Assembly: GCF_002999235.1 (NCBI RefSeq)
Contig: NZ_CP027236.1
Location: 1,860,001-1,924,000 of the forward strand
Source: Actinomyces sp. oral taxon 897
GTDB taxonomy: Bacteria; Actinomycetota; Actinomycetes; Actinomycetales; Actinomycetaceae
DNA: 64,000 nucleotides
Direction of reading: 5' to 3'
Below are positions 1-9,118 of the stretch, one piece after another (the stretch's first letter is position 1; the number at the start of each line of letters is the position of its first letter). The notes under the pieces were generated by a model that was given only the letters and a program-made list of their open reading frames with translations, did no database searches and had not been told where the DNA came from. A program made the translations under genes and the position numbers.

Positions 1-318
1 TCCTGACCACTGCCCTGTGCCGCCCTTAGCCCTGCCCCACGAACAAAACAATAGCACACGTCCCCCACCCACACCAGCACAATCAGGAGACACCCTGTTC
101 CCCACGACTAGATCGCGTTCCGTTCACGCTGTACATGATCGCGTCCCTGCGGGAGCCAGCCACGGACACCCGTTCTCACGGCGAACAAGTACCGTTCTCA
201 CGAGCAATAAGTACCGTTCTCGCGAGCGGGGAGCGTGGGCGGGAGGGAGAGACTCCCCACGGGCCCACGCCACTGGGAGGCCAGGGCCAGGTGAGCCGCC
301 AGCCGCCTGGGCTCCGTC
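1..318. other. No gene recognised at left edge
   Basis: No convincing reading frame fills this stretch. The open frames here have no ribosome site and no protein-like composition. It holds one 22-bp repeat cluster (170-224) just before the first gene. The left neighbour lies outside the window. Confidence 0.5.
170..224 (-). repeat. 22-bp tandem repeat cluster A (about 2.5 units)
   Basis: The reverse complement of the unit core GAGAACGGTACTTRTT appears twice, with part of a third unit. It belongs to the same family as clusters at 1588, 21272, 24237 and 50757. Cluster A lies upstream of the OmpA-like lipoprotein gene and is inverted relative to cluster B, which lies just after that gene. Confidence 0.9.
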
Positions 319-1509
319 ATGGGGGTCATGACACAGCACCAGCGCCTCAGGCGCACCACCCGTCTTCTGCTCCTCCTGGTCGCGGCAGCCCTGGGCCTGA
401 CGACCCTGACGGCCTGCGAGCTCAAGCAGGGCGAGGACGTCGTGACCTCCACCAGGGCCACGGCCATTGTCTACTCGGCCCGGCAGAACTCGCCCACGAT
501 CGACCTCACGGCCTCCAGCCCCGGCGTTGACGCGGTGATCGACGACGCCGTGGACGGGCACGGCACCCTCTACGTGGTCAGCGCCGACGGCGCCCCGGCC
601 GTGCGGACAAGCCTCACCCTCGCCTCGAGGCAGGCGAGCGAGGTCGCCTCCAAGCGCTCCCGCACCGCCAACGTGAGCCGGGTGCGCCAGGCCCTGGCCG
701 CCTCGGTCGCCACGACGCCCGAGGCCGACACGCTGGGCGCCATCGGTGTGGCCGCCGACCAGGTGAGGGGCTCCACCAGCCCGACCGTCGTGGTCATTGA
801 CTCCGGTTTGGCCACCACGGGCGCCGTCCCCTTCCAGAACGGCGTCCTGAGCCCGGGCACTGACATCCAGGCCACCGCCCAGTCGCTCAAGGCCGCCCGG
901 CTCCTGCCCGACCTCCAGGGCATAACGGTCCACTGGGTGGGCATGGGGGACACCACCGCCCCCCAGGGCGCCCTGGACCAGGCCGCCCGGGCCCGCCTCG
1001 AGGAGCTGTGGCGGTCCGTCGTCGAGACCGCGGGCGGCACGCTCACCACCGACTCCCGAGACGCCGTCACCACCACCGCACCCGAGCAGCTGCCCGCGGT
1101 GACGCCGGTCAATGTGGCCGCCACCTCGGTGTCCGCGGCCCGGATCTCGGTGACCCTGCCGGAGACGCAGCTGGCGTTCGTGGGCGACGAGGCCACCTTC
1201 CTCCACCCCGACCAGGCCTCCGCCACCATTGCCGAGCTGGCCCGCTCCCTGACCGGCAGCGGGGTCTCGCGCGTGACCGTCACCGGCTGCACCGCCACCG
1301 CCGGCACGCCTGAGAGCCGTGCCACCCTGTCCCAGGCCCGGGCGGAGGCCGTGAGGACTGAGCTCCAGGCGCACCTGGGCAGCGTGCCGGTCACGGCCCG
1401 GGGCCTGGGGGCCGAGTGCCCGGGGCACGTGCCCGACGTCGGCCCTGACGGCCGCCTCACTGAGCCCCAGGCCCAGCAGAACCGAGTCACCGTGGTGACC
1501 GCCGAGTAG
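319..1509 (+). CDS. Lipoprotein with C-terminal OmpA-like domain
   Basis: This 396-aa protein begins with Arg residues, a Leu/Ala-rich hydrophobic segment and the lipobox LTAC (about residues 30-33), so it is predicted to be an exported, lipid-anchored protein. The middle looks like a von Willebrand A-like or similar alpha/beta region (TVVVIDSGLAT). The last 120 residues resemble an OmpA C-terminal peptidoglycan-binding domain, with an internal repeated-strand pattern ending QNRVTVV. In Actinobacteria, such proteins usually bind peptidoglycan. The ATG at 328 (after GGGGG) is an alternative start nine bases downstream. The gene stands alone and is bracketed by inverted 22-bp repeat clusters. 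The OmpA call is from motif reading; the middle domain is unsure. Confidence 0.8.
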   Translation: MGVMTQHQRLRRTTRLLLLLVAAALGLTTLTACELKQGEDVVTSTRATAIVYSARQNSPTIDLTASSPGVDAVIDDAVDGHGTLYVVSADGAPAVRTSLTLASRQASEVASKRSRTANVSRVRQALAASVATTPEADTLGAIGVAADQVRGSTSPTVVVIDSGLATTGAVPFQNGVLSPGTDIQATAQSLKAARLLPDLQGITVHWVGMGDTTAPQGALDQAARARLEELWRSVVETAGGTLTTDSRDAVTTTAPEQLPAVTPVNVAATSVSAARISVTLPETQLAFVGDEATFLHPDQASATIAELARSLTGSGVSRVTVTGCTATAGTPESRATLSQARAEAVRTELQAHLGSVPVTARGLGAECPGHVPDVGPDGRLTEPQAQQNRVTVVTAE

Positions 1510-1587
1510 GGCGCCCACCGCCCGGACCCGCCGGACCCGCCAGGGCCAGCTCTCACCGGGGCCACCGGGCCCGCCGCCCCGCCCAGA

Positions 1588-1644
1588 CGCGAGAACGGTA
1601 CTTGTTCGCCGTGAGAACGGTACTTATTGCTCGTGAGAACGGAC
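1588..1644 (+). repeat. 22-bp tandem repeat cluster B (about 2.5 units)
   Basis: Two full units and a partial unit with the core GAGAACGGTACTTRTT lie directly downstream of the OmpA-like lipoprotein gene. The orientation is opposite to cluster A, so the gene sits between inverted copies roughly 1.4 kb apart. Confidence 0.9.
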
Positions 1645-1770
1645 CAGGCGGAGCTGGGCGGGCCCGCTGGCCCCGGCGCTCAGGCGACCACGGCCCAGAC
1701 ACCCCCAGCCCCACTATCAGCGGCCCCGGCATTGGCACCCCCAGCATTAGGAGTACCCCCGGCCCGGCGC

Positions 1771-3429
1771 TCAAGCAACCCCGGCCCCGGCATTGGCGCC
1801 CCCACCCTCACCCCCATCCTCGTCCCCGCCGGCGTCAGGGACAAAGCTGCGGTCGGGCGCCCAGTAGGCGTTGAGACCGGCCCAGGTCAGGGGCGAGGTG
1901 ACAATACCGGGGCGCTCCCGCCACGCGGCCAGGCACCCCCGCTTCCACTCGTTCATTGCCAGCACCGCGTCCGGGGCACGCAGGCAGTCGTCCATCGCGA
2001 AGGACAGGTCCAGGAACCCCCGCGCCGACTCCTCCTGGCAGGCCCGGCGGAAGAACTCGTCGGTGAGCATGGTCCAGCGTGTGGTCATTACCAGCTCGGC
2101 ACCGGCCTCCAGTATGGCGGCGGCCATGCCGAAGGGCTCCACCTGGCCGGTCTCCGTGCCCGACTGACAGGCCACCAGCCCCACCCGCGGTGGCATGGGC
2201 CACAGGTAGATCCCTGAGTGCGCCTCCGGTGCCGGGGCGCCGCTCATGTCGGTGCCGTCGAAGCCGACGCCGGTGGGCAGCAGGTCCCCCAGGTCGGGCT
2301 CCTGCCCGGCGCGCGCCGTGTTGCGGAACTTGGCGGCGTGCTCCCTCCAGTCAATGGTGCCCAGGACGAGGTCGCTGGCGCTGAACCAGCGGGTGCCCTC
2401 CTGGTCCGTGGGGTACACCCCGTAGCAGGCGCGGGAGTCGGCCAGCTGGAGGCGGGAGTCGCCCCCCGTGCCGGTCATGTGCCCGACGTAGAGCAGGTGC
2501 GACAGCGGCCTCCTGTTGTCAACGGTGACGACGTCGGGATCCTGGCGCAGGACCGCGGAGAGCTGGAGGCGGGTCGTCCCCCGGGCGTCCCCGCGCCCAC
2601 CGGCCTCAGCCGGGGCGCTGCCGACCGTCACCGGGGCGGGCTCGTAGCCCCTGACCCGCTCCTCCCACGCGGCCAGCTCGGAGCCGTTGAGGACCCCGGC
2701 CCGCCCCGCGCCCTGCTGCCAGGGCTGCACGAGGTAGACGGCGGGGGCGTCCCTGACCCTCTCCCAGCTGGGGTGGGGCAGGGACGGCTCGGAGTCCCGC
2801 CCGAGGACGGGGCCCATGGTGACCACGTCGAGCACGTCCAGGAACCGCTCGACCTGGCCGTCCGGCGTCGTCCGCCCGGTGGGCATGAGCTCCCAGGGGA
2901 CCTGTCCGCACGACGGCGGCGGGTTCACGGCCAGGAGCACCCGCTGGCCGGGCGTGTCCACCGCCTCCAGCAGGGAGGCCAGGAAACCCGGGGGGACGAG
3001 GACCTGGGCCAGGTCACGCATGAGCTCCAGCTCGCGCTCCGGGTCGCCTGCCAGGGCCCCGTCGACCACCCGCAGGAAGTGCCCCACCTCCAGCGGGTCC
3101 GGGGTGGCGGTGGAGGCCGTCTCGTCCTCGTCGTCATCGTCGAAGAAACGGGCCATCTCGTCATCGTCGTCCTCAGGGCCGGTGCCGACGTCGGGCTGGG
3201 CGGGCAGGGGCGGGTAGTCCCGCTCAAGACGCTCGACCTGGGCCCCGGTGACCTGGTCGTCGTCGTCCATGTAGTCAGGCAGGGACCGGCGCAGCGCCTG
3301 TGTCACCCGGACGAGCTCCTTACGGTCCAGGACGACGAACGCCGGCGGGCAGTCCTCGCTCTCCCAGGCCACGTAGGTCCCCGACGTCGTGTCGACGCCG
3401 TGGAAGACGAACTCGAGCTGCTTGGTCAC
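1771..3429 (-). CDS. CHAT-domain (caspase-like) protease
   Basis: This is the last gene of a three-gene reverse-strand operon. The start is the GTG at 3429, preceded by GAGGAG, giving 552 aa. Residues 50-110 are very acidic (runs of Asp). Residues about 170-525 look like a CHAT domain. The candidate catalytic His is His317 in YVGHMTG, and the candidate Cys is Cys421 in GLVACQSG, followed by the usual glycine-rich PFGMAAAILEAGAELV segment and a closing TSPLTWAGL. CHAT proteins are caspase/separase-clan cysteine peptidases often used as effectors in conflict or cell-death systems, commonly linked to TPR proteins. A TPR gene lies 4 kb away, divergent. Substrate and activator are unknown. The C-terminus is a Gly/Glu-rich tail. 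Confidence 0.75.
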   Translation of the reverse strand: MTKQLEFVFHGVDTTSGTYVAWESEDCPPAFVVLDRKELVRVTQALRRSLPDYMDDDDQVTGAQVERLERDYPPLPAQPDVGTGPEDDDDEMARFFDDDDEDETASTATPDPLEVGHFLRVVDGALAGDPERELELMRDLAQVLVPPGFLASLLEAVDTPGQRVLLAVNPPPSCGQVPWELMPTGRTTPDGQVERFLDVLDVVTMGPVLGRDSEPSLPHPSWERVRDAPAVYLVQPWQQGAGRAGVLNGSELAAWEERVRGYEPAPVTVGSAPAEAGGRGDARGTTRLQLSAVLRQDPDVVTVDNRRPLSHLLYVGHMTGTGGDSRLQLADSRACYGVYPTDQEGTRWFSASDLVLGTIDWREHAAKFRNTARAGQEPDLGDLLPTGVGFDGTDMSGAPAPEAHSGIYLWPMPPRVGLVACQSGTETGQVEPFGMAAAILEAGAELVMTTRWTMLTDEFFRRACQEESARGFLDLSFAMDDCLRAPDAVLAMNEWKRGCLAAWRERPGIVTSPLTWAGLNAYWAPDRSFVPDAGGDEDGGEGGGANAGAGVA

Positions 3430-3491
3430 ATCCACTCCTCGGAGGCAGTCGGGACGGCGCCCTTCTCGGGGCACCGGGGGAACCGGGCGGG

Positions 3492-4913
3492 TCAGCACCT
3501 GAACTGGGCCAGGAGCTCGGCGACCCACAGCTGGGACTGCTTCAGGCCGGCCCGCACGAGCCGGGGCGCCATGCTCCGCCGCTGTTGGATGGCCTTGTGC
3601 GCGGTCCGCTGGCGGCTCCGGACCCACTTGTCAGCCCGCTTCTGCTCCTCCAGGAGCCGGTCCCGGTCGCTGCCGCGCACGGGCCGGGAGGGGCGGGGCA
3701 CGGAGACCACGTCGACCAGCTCGATCTCCTGCCCCTCCCCCAGGGGCGCCGCACCACTCACCTCCCCGGGGGCGGTGGCGCACAGGTGGACCAGGACCGG
3801 CAGGATCTCCCCGTAGACGTAGACGCGGGCCATCCCCACGTCACTGTCCCGGGGCAGTTCGCAGGCGGTGCGGACGGTCACGGTCACGCGCCGGTCCCGT
3901 CCGGTGCCCGCGACCCGCCAGGCCCCGGCGCCGGGGGAGGTGTTAAAGAGCCCCTGCACGTTCTGGCCCCAGTCAATGGTGAAGGTGCCTCGCGTCTTCC
4001 CGGCGCCCGCCACGAGGGCGACGGCGTCCTGGGACAGGCTCCCTCCCAGCAGGGCGGCCAGCTCGTCGTGCTGTCCCCCGCCCGCCCCGGCGCGTTCCTC
4101 CACGGCGTCCAGGAGCTCCTCCAGGGCGGCGGCCTCCTCCTCGTCGCCCTCGTCCTCAGCCGCGTCGAGCAGGCCCTCCAGGCAGCTGGCGATCACCAGC
4201 CCCCAGGAGCGCCGCACCGTCTCATCGACGCCGTTGTCAATGAAGTCCCGCGCCCGGTCCTTGACCTCCTGCGCCATGGGGGTGAGCAGGAGGGCGCCCA
4301 CGCCCCCGTCCGCGGCGAGGCACAGGGGGACGTCACCCTTCCGGCTGAGCGCGATCAACTCCATGTCCAGCGCGACCCGGTCGAGCTGCCTGACGCTGCC
4401 GTCGGCGGGGGACGGCCAGTAACGGCGTAGCCACAGGCCCTGGGCGATCCTGCACAGCACCCTGGCGGTCATCGTCGGCGCGCTGTGCCAGGTGGTGGGG
4501 ACCTCACGGGCCAGGCGCAGCCGACGGCTGTCCTCGGCGTCCTCGACCTCGGCGAGAAGCTGCTGCGCCGCGAGGACGACGTCGTAGCCGTAGACGAGCT
4601 CGACCCACAGCGGCACGGTGGTGGTGAGGAAACCGCCCGCCACGGACACGGGATCCTTCTTGTCGATAACGAGGTCGGCGACGACCCAGCCTCCGTCCAG
4701 TGGGACAAGGGGGCGCAGGAAGCTCTCCCTCGCGGCCTGCCCGTCGGGGGCCCCACCGGGGGTCCCGTCGGGGGCCCTACCGAGGGCCTCGTCAGGGGTC
4801 CCGGCGGAGGTCCCGCCGGGGACAATGAGGACCGTGTCCCCGTCCCATGACACCGTCACCCGGTCCAGCGGGTCGGCGGGCTCTGCCGTCCTGGGAGTGG
4901 TCTGATCAGTCAT
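3492..4913 (-). CDS. Unrecognised 473-aa protein in CHAT operon
   Basis: I do not recognise a known family. The protein has a variable N-terminal tract made of a repeated Pro-Asp-Gly pattern (about residues 35-60), then a long alpha/beta region. A strongly acidic helix (DEGDEEEAAALEELLD) follows at about residues 255-275, then a segment containing VAGAGKTRGTF. A basic Arg/Lys-rich C-terminal helix lies at about 400-460. VAGAGK is only superficially Walker-like, because no Walker B or nucleotide-binding pattern follows. No signal peptide or membrane segment is visible. It starts 6 bases after the upstream 689-aa gene ends, and the CHAT gene follows after about 60 bases. It is therefore probably co-expressed and could be an adaptor or regulator of the CHAT protease (inference). 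Confidence 0.65.
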   Translation of the reverse strand: MTDQTTPRTAEPADPLDRVTVSWDGDTVLIVPGGTSAGTPDEALGRAPDGTPGGAPDGQAARESFLRPLVPLDGGWVVADLVIDKKDPVSVAGGFLTTTVPLWVELVYGYDVVLAAQQLLAEVEDAEDSRRLRLAREVPTTWHSAPTMTARVLCRIAQGLWLRRYWPSPADGSVRQLDRVALDMELIALSRKGDVPLCLAADGGVGALLLTPMAQEVKDRARDFIDNGVDETVRRSWGLVIASCLEGLLDAAEDEGDEEEAAALEELLDAVEERAGAGGGQHDELAALLGGSLSQDAVALVAGAGKTRGTFTIDWGQNVQGLFNTSPGAGAWRVAGTGRDRRVTVTVRTACELPRDSDVGMARVYVYGEILPVLVHLCATAPGEVSGAAPLGEGQEIELVDVVSVPRPSRPVRGSDRDRLLEEQKRADKWVRSRQRTAHKAIQQRRSMAPRLVRAGLKQSQLWVAELLAQFRC

Positions 4914-4919
4914 CTGTGC

Positions 4920-6989
4920 TCACATCCTGTTCAGGCAGTCGAGGATGTCGGTGATATCGACTCCGTCGAGCAGCGGGCCGACCTGCGGGTCGTCGTAAAG
5001 GTGGTCCAGCTCTCCCATGAGCTCCAGTGCCACCCTGCCCCGCTTGACGTCGACGGCATCCCTCTCCGCGAGACGCAGCGCCTCCCGCGGTACGTCGTCC
5101 CTCAGCTCCCGGCTGCGCCCCGGGATGGTCCCGGGGCCGTCGTCCCCGTCCTCCGGGTTCCTGTACTGCCGTATGAGACTGTAGACGGAGGCGTAGGGCT
5201 CGTCGGTCCGCAGCTCCTGGATCTTCATAATGAAGGGGAGGGCCGGGTGAGATGACCCACCACCCTGCGGTCCCTGCCGGAGCGACGAGCGCGGTCTGGG
5301 CACCAGCACCTTCCCCGCGTCAATGCACGCCTGCTTCACGGCGAAGTAGATCCTCTCCTGGACGGTCTTCACCGAGAAGCCGTCCCTCTTGTCCTCAAGG
5401 CCGAGGAACTCGTAGCGGTGCCACTGGTACCACAGCGAGCACGCGGCGTGGGAGGCCACCCTGCTCATAAAGGCCTTGACCTTGTCGTCCTTGAGCTGAC
5501 GCTCCCCCGCCGCCCAGCTGACACTCCCGTCCTGGCGCATCGAGGCCGACGCGGAGCGCGCGGGCCGGAACGCTATCTGCACCGCGGTCCGCTCCTTGAG
5601 CACCTGCTCCCGCACGGCCCGGTGGACGAGGCTGCGCGGGTGCCACTGCAGGAGCTGGCCGACGTCGTCCTTGTCCGGCCTCGGGGAGAGGACCCGCTCG
5701 GTCTCCTGGAGCACGAACTCCACCACGAGCGCCGCCATGGTGATGACCAGCCGGGACTGCACCCAGGCCAGGCCCGTGCAGTGGGCGCAGCGCCGCGCCT
5801 CATCCACCAGGACCTCGGGCAGGCGGTCCTGGGGGAAGTCCTCCGACACCGTGTTATTGAACACGTGAAGGACCCGGGGGACGTAGCCCAGGTCGAGTGG
5901 GGGCTCACGCAGGGGCCCCTTGACACGGGGCTCGGACTCATCCGCAGCACGATCCCGCCCCGACCGCCTGAGGAGCCTGTCCCACTGCGGTGCGGGCCGA
6001 CGCCGGAGCGATGAGCGCTCCACGTCACGAGTCAGCCTCAGGGGCTTAGACCTTCTCACCAGCGCCCAGACGTCGGAGCCGTCCTTCCCGCACTGGCGTA
6101 CTACGGCCTGGAGCAGCTCGTCAACCGGGGTGTGCTCACACCGAATCGCCTGGCACAGGGTCTCGTCGTCATTCTCCGCCATCATGCGCGCCCCGGCGAC
6201 TTTCATGGTGAGGTCGTCAAGTCCCGCGTCGGTTGCCGGCCTGGTCGTCGGGGACGGCTCCCAGAGCCTGTCGATCTCCCCCTCGACGCGCTGGCGGATC
6301 CCGGGCTCAGCAAGGATCCTGCGGCACGCAGCCGTGTTCGCACGCTGGGGTGCCTCGGTCCGCTCGACGAGGATCCTGTCCAGGAACGCGGTCTGGTCCT
6401 TCGGCGAGGCCTTCCCGAGATCCACCAGGCCACCTCCCTCAGCCTCCCTCCACACGGCCTCAAGAATGGTATTCGTGAGGTTGACCCGCAGGAACGTGTT
6501 GTCGGCGTTGACGAAGTACCTGTCAGACGTCCTCCGTATCTCGTCATTGTTCTCGTACAGTGCGCGAAGCCTGGTCGCCCAGTCCAGCGCGCGGACGATG
6601 CGCTGCGCCTCCCGCCCCAGCGTCTCATCCAGGACGGCGACCTGCACCGGGGTGAGGACGACGCTACCCGGTTTACCGACGAACTTGCTGAGCATGTCCT
6701 TGAAGGCCGGCCCCCTGAGAAGCGCGTTGAGGATCTTGCGGCGCACCGGCTCCTGCGGGAGACCCTGGCTGTCGCCCTGACCCTTCCGCCCTGGCCGCCG
6801 TCGTGCCCCGGTCGTCCACTCGTTCACGACGTCCGGGGCGAGGTCCCTGACGTGCCCCCATGCGTCGCGCAGGGCGTCAGTGCCCTTCGTGCACCGGGAG
6901 AAGGGGACGGGCGCGGCCTCGTGGGCGGGACGGGACCGGCCACCGGCAGCACCGTCCTTGCGCACGTCCGCGACGCCCGTCTGGTCCAT
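4920..6989 (-). CDS. Unrecognised 689-aa protein, first gene of CHAT operon
   Basis: No family was recognised. The ATG at 6989 follows GAGGGGGAG, a good ribosome site. The protein is rich in Arg and charged residues and has no signal peptide. It looks mostly helical, with a single CxxC pair (CAHC, about residue 405) followed by a hydrophobic helix (ITMAALVVEFVL). The C-terminus contains another helical region ending in DITDILDCLNRM. The size and first position in the operon would fit a sensor or scaffold for the downstream CHAT protease, but nothing in the sequence proves that. It is divergent from the TPR gene at 7386. Confidence 0.65.
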   Translation of the reverse strand: MDQTGVADVRKDGAAGGRSRPAHEAAPVPFSRCTKGTDALRDAWGHVRDLAPDVVNEWTTGARRRPGRKGQGDSQGLPQEPVRRKILNALLRGPAFKDMLSKFVGKPGSVVLTPVQVAVLDETLGREAQRIVRALDWATRLRALYENNDEIRRTSDRYFVNADNTFLRVNLTNTILEAVWREAEGGGLVDLGKASPKDQTAFLDRILVERTEAPQRANTAACRRILAEPGIRQRVEGEIDRLWEPSPTTRPATDAGLDDLTMKVAGARMMAENDDETLCQAIRCEHTPVDELLQAVVRQCGKDGSDVWALVRRSKPLRLTRDVERSSLRRRPAPQWDRLLRRSGRDRAADESEPRVKGPLREPPLDLGYVPRVLHVFNNTVSEDFPQDRLPEVLVDEARRCAHCTGLAWVQSRLVITMAALVVEFVLQETERVLSPRPDKDDVGQLLQWHPRSLVHRAVREQVLKERTAVQIAFRPARSASASMRQDGSVSWAAGERQLKDDKVKAFMSRVASHAACSLWYQWHRYEFLGLEDKRDGFSVKTVQERIYFAVKQACIDAGKVLVPRPRSSLRQGPQGGGSSHPALPFIMKIQELRTDEPYASVYSLIRQYRNPEDGDDGPGTIPGRSRELRDDVPREALRLAERDAVDVKRGRVALELMGELDHLYDDPQVGPLLDGVDITDILDCLNRM

Positions 6990-7385
6990 GGCTCCCCCTC
7001 GTCCTCATGCAGTGCCTCAGGCGGCAACGGGCTCATGGTAGAGGACGGGTGCACGCTTTAAGGGCACGATTCCGCACACCAGTTCCTGCCGTCCTGCCCG
7101 CAGCTCCCCCACCAGCAACTTCTTGCCGGACGGCCCACGGAGGGCGGACACGCCGGGGGGGCTGGCGCCCGGCAGCCCGGTCTGCCACGGCGGTACCGAC
7201 GTCGGCTGAGGCAGGCCCCGGCAGGCCAGATCCCGGTTCCGGGTCCTGCCGCCTAGGGCTGCCCGGCCCCGACGTCGGCCCCGGCAGCCCGGGTCCTGGT
7301 GAACGCCGTCGTGCCAGGACGGCGAGTCTCACCCCGCTGCCCAGGATGTACTGGGATACTGCTGTCCCCGACGGAGGAGGCGGTC
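6990..7385. other. Divergent intergenic region between CHAT operon and TPR gene
   Basis: This 396-base gap separates the start of the 689-aa gene (reverse) from the TPR gene (forward) and must carry both promoters. It is very GC-rich, with short self-complementary blocks (for example GGCCCCGACGTCGGCC at about 7263-7280). No clear -10/-35 pair stands out. No gene was seen. Confidence 0.4.
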
Positions 7386-8954
7386 ATGGCGGACTCAGCT
7401 ACGGAGGAGCTCTCCTCCGAGGACGTCCAAGGAAGGGCTCAGGAGGCGTTCAGCGAGGGGCTCCGGATGCTCGAGGTCGAGCACCCGGCAGAGGCGGTCA
7501 CGGCCTTCACCCGGGCCCTGGAGGCCTACCGCACCCTGCCCGAGGCCCAGCGGGACCAGGCCAGCTGCCTGAACGGCATAGGCAACGCCCAGCGCACGGC
7601 AGGTCACTACGAGGAGGCCCTGGACGCCTACCGCCAGGCCCTGGAGATCTACCGCGCCCTGCCTGAAGCCCGGCGCGGGCAGGCCAGCTGCCTGTACAAC
7701 ATCGGCTTCACCCTGGGGCAGACGGGTTGCTACGAGGAGGCCCTGGACGCCTACCGCCAGGCCACGGACCTGTACACCCAGGTAGCGGGCACCTGGCAGA
7801 ACCAGGTCGACTGCCTGTACTGCACCGGCATTATCCTCAACGAGCTGGAGCGCTACGAGGAGGCACTGACCACCTTCCAGCAGATCCTGGACCTGTACAC
7901 CCAGGTAACGGGAACCGGCCACCAGCAGGCCGACTGCCTGTACTGCACCGCCTTCATCCTGCGCACGCTGGGCCGCTACCCCGAGGCGCTGGACGCCTAC
8001 AGCCAGGCCACGGACCTGTACACCCAGGTAGCGGGCACCGACCACCAGCAGGCCGACTGCCTACACAACACCGGCAACGTCCTGCGCAGGCAGGGGCGCG
8101 ACGAGGAGGCCCTGGAGGCCTACCAGCGGGCCATGGACCTCTACACCCAGGTAGCGGGAACCGAGCAGGACCAGGCTGACTGCCTGCTCAGTACCGGCGG
8201 CACGCTGCGCACGACAGGCCGGCACGAGGAGGCGCTAACCGCCTACCGCCAGGCCCTGGATCTGTACACCCAGGTAGCAGGCACCGGCCACCAGCAGGCC
8301 ATCTGCCTGTACAACATTGGTAACACCCTGGACGACACGGGGATGTCTAAGGAGGCGCTGGACGCCTACCAGCGGGCCATGGACATCTACCGCACCCTGC
8401 CCGACACCCAGCAGGACCAGGCCAACTGCCTGCACAACACCGCCAGTACGCTGCGTGAGGCGACGGACCGCCACGAGGAGGCGCTGGACACCTACCGCCA
8501 GGCCCTGAGCCTCTACCAGCAGGTGACCGGCACCGGTTTCCAGCAGGCCAACTGCCTGAGCAACACCGGGCGCGTCCTGGACGACATAGGCCGGTACGAG
8601 GAGGCACTGGACGCCTACCGCCAGGCCCTGGACCTCTACCGCCAGGTCACGGGCACCGAGCAGGACCAGGCTGACTGCCTGAACAGCATGAGCCTCACCC
8701 TGCGCAAGGCGGGTCGGCCCGAGGAGGCCGACGCCGCCTACCAGCAGGCCCTGGACCTGGGCCTCCCGGCGGACCCGCCCACCGAGCCCGAGGAGCCACC
8801 CGAGCCTGGGGCGTCTACCGAGCTCGAGGCGCCCAATGAGCTCACGGATCCCGGGGAGCTCGAAGCACCCGGGGATCCCGGGGAGCTCGAGGAACCCACC
8901 GAGCCCAAGGATCCCGAGGAGTTCGAGGAGCCCACCGGTCCCGAGGCCCCCTAG
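7386..8954 (+). CDS. Tetratricopeptide-repeat protein with near-identical 40-aa units
   Basis: The start ATG at 7386 follows GGAGGAGG. The 522-aa product is built of about 11 units with a 40-residue period. Each unit carries the pattern YEEALDAYRQALDLYxQV and a conserved Cys in the QADCLxNTG segment. The 40-residue period is longer than the classical 34 and fits the TPR_10/TPR_12 type. The C-terminal 70 residues are a Pro/Glu/Asp-rich tail of short repeats (PEEPPEP, DPGELE). No signal peptide is present, so it is cytosolic. TPR scaffolds often pair with CHAT proteases, and this gene is divergent from one, so a functional link is likely but unproven. The DNA repeats make unit gain or loss by recombination plausible. 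Confidence 0.85.
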   Translation: MADSATEELSSEDVQGRAQEAFSEGLRMLEVEHPAEAVTAFTRALEAYRTLPEAQRDQASCLNGIGNAQRTAGHYEEALDAYRQALEIYRALPEARRGQASCLYNIGFTLGQTGCYEEALDAYRQATDLYTQVAGTWQNQVDCLYCTGIILNELERYEEALTTFQQILDLYTQVTGTGHQQADCLYCTAFILRTLGRYPEALDAYSQATDLYTQVAGTDHQQADCLHNTGNVLRRQGRDEEALEAYQRAMDLYTQVAGTEQDQADCLLSTGGTLRTTGRHEEALTAYRQALDLYTQVAGTGHQQAICLYNIGNTLDDTGMSKEALDAYQRAMDIYRTLPDTQQDQANCLHNTASTLREATDRHEEALDTYRQALSLYQQVTGTGFQQANCLSNTGRVLDDIGRYEEALDAYRQALDLYRQVTGTEQDQADCLNSMSLTLRKAGRPEEADAAYQQALDLGLPADPPTEPEEPPEPGASTELEAPNELTDPGELEAPGDPGELEEPTEPKDPEEFEEPTGPEAP

Positions 8955-9061
8955 CACCTTGGGACCACCGTCCCGGTCTCCGTAAGGCCTCACCGGGCGA
9001 CGGGCTCATCCGCCCAGGGGCCTGCGCGTGGCCGACCCGCCATCGCCTCACCGCCCGCCGG

Positions 9062-9096
9062 GCGACGGGCCCCTGCGACCGGCACGGGCCCGTCGC
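9062..9096. terminator. Hairpin between convergent genes
   Basis: The arms GCGACGGGCCC and GGGCCCGTCGC (11 bp, perfect) with a 13-base loop lie between the convergent TPR and lipoprotein genes. There is no T-tract, as is common in Actinobacteria. It could serve both strands. Confidence 0.5.
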
Positions 9097-9118
9097 GCTA
9101 CCGACGGCAGGGCACGTC

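Noticed and set aside
2218..3816. Long open frame on the forward strand opposite the CHAT gene
   Set aside because: It is the GC-rich shadow of the reverse-strand CHAT and 473-aa genes; no ribosome site and no protein-like composition.
7386..8954. CRISPR-like 120-bp periodicity
   Set aside because: It is coding: a 40-residue TPR period in one long frame.
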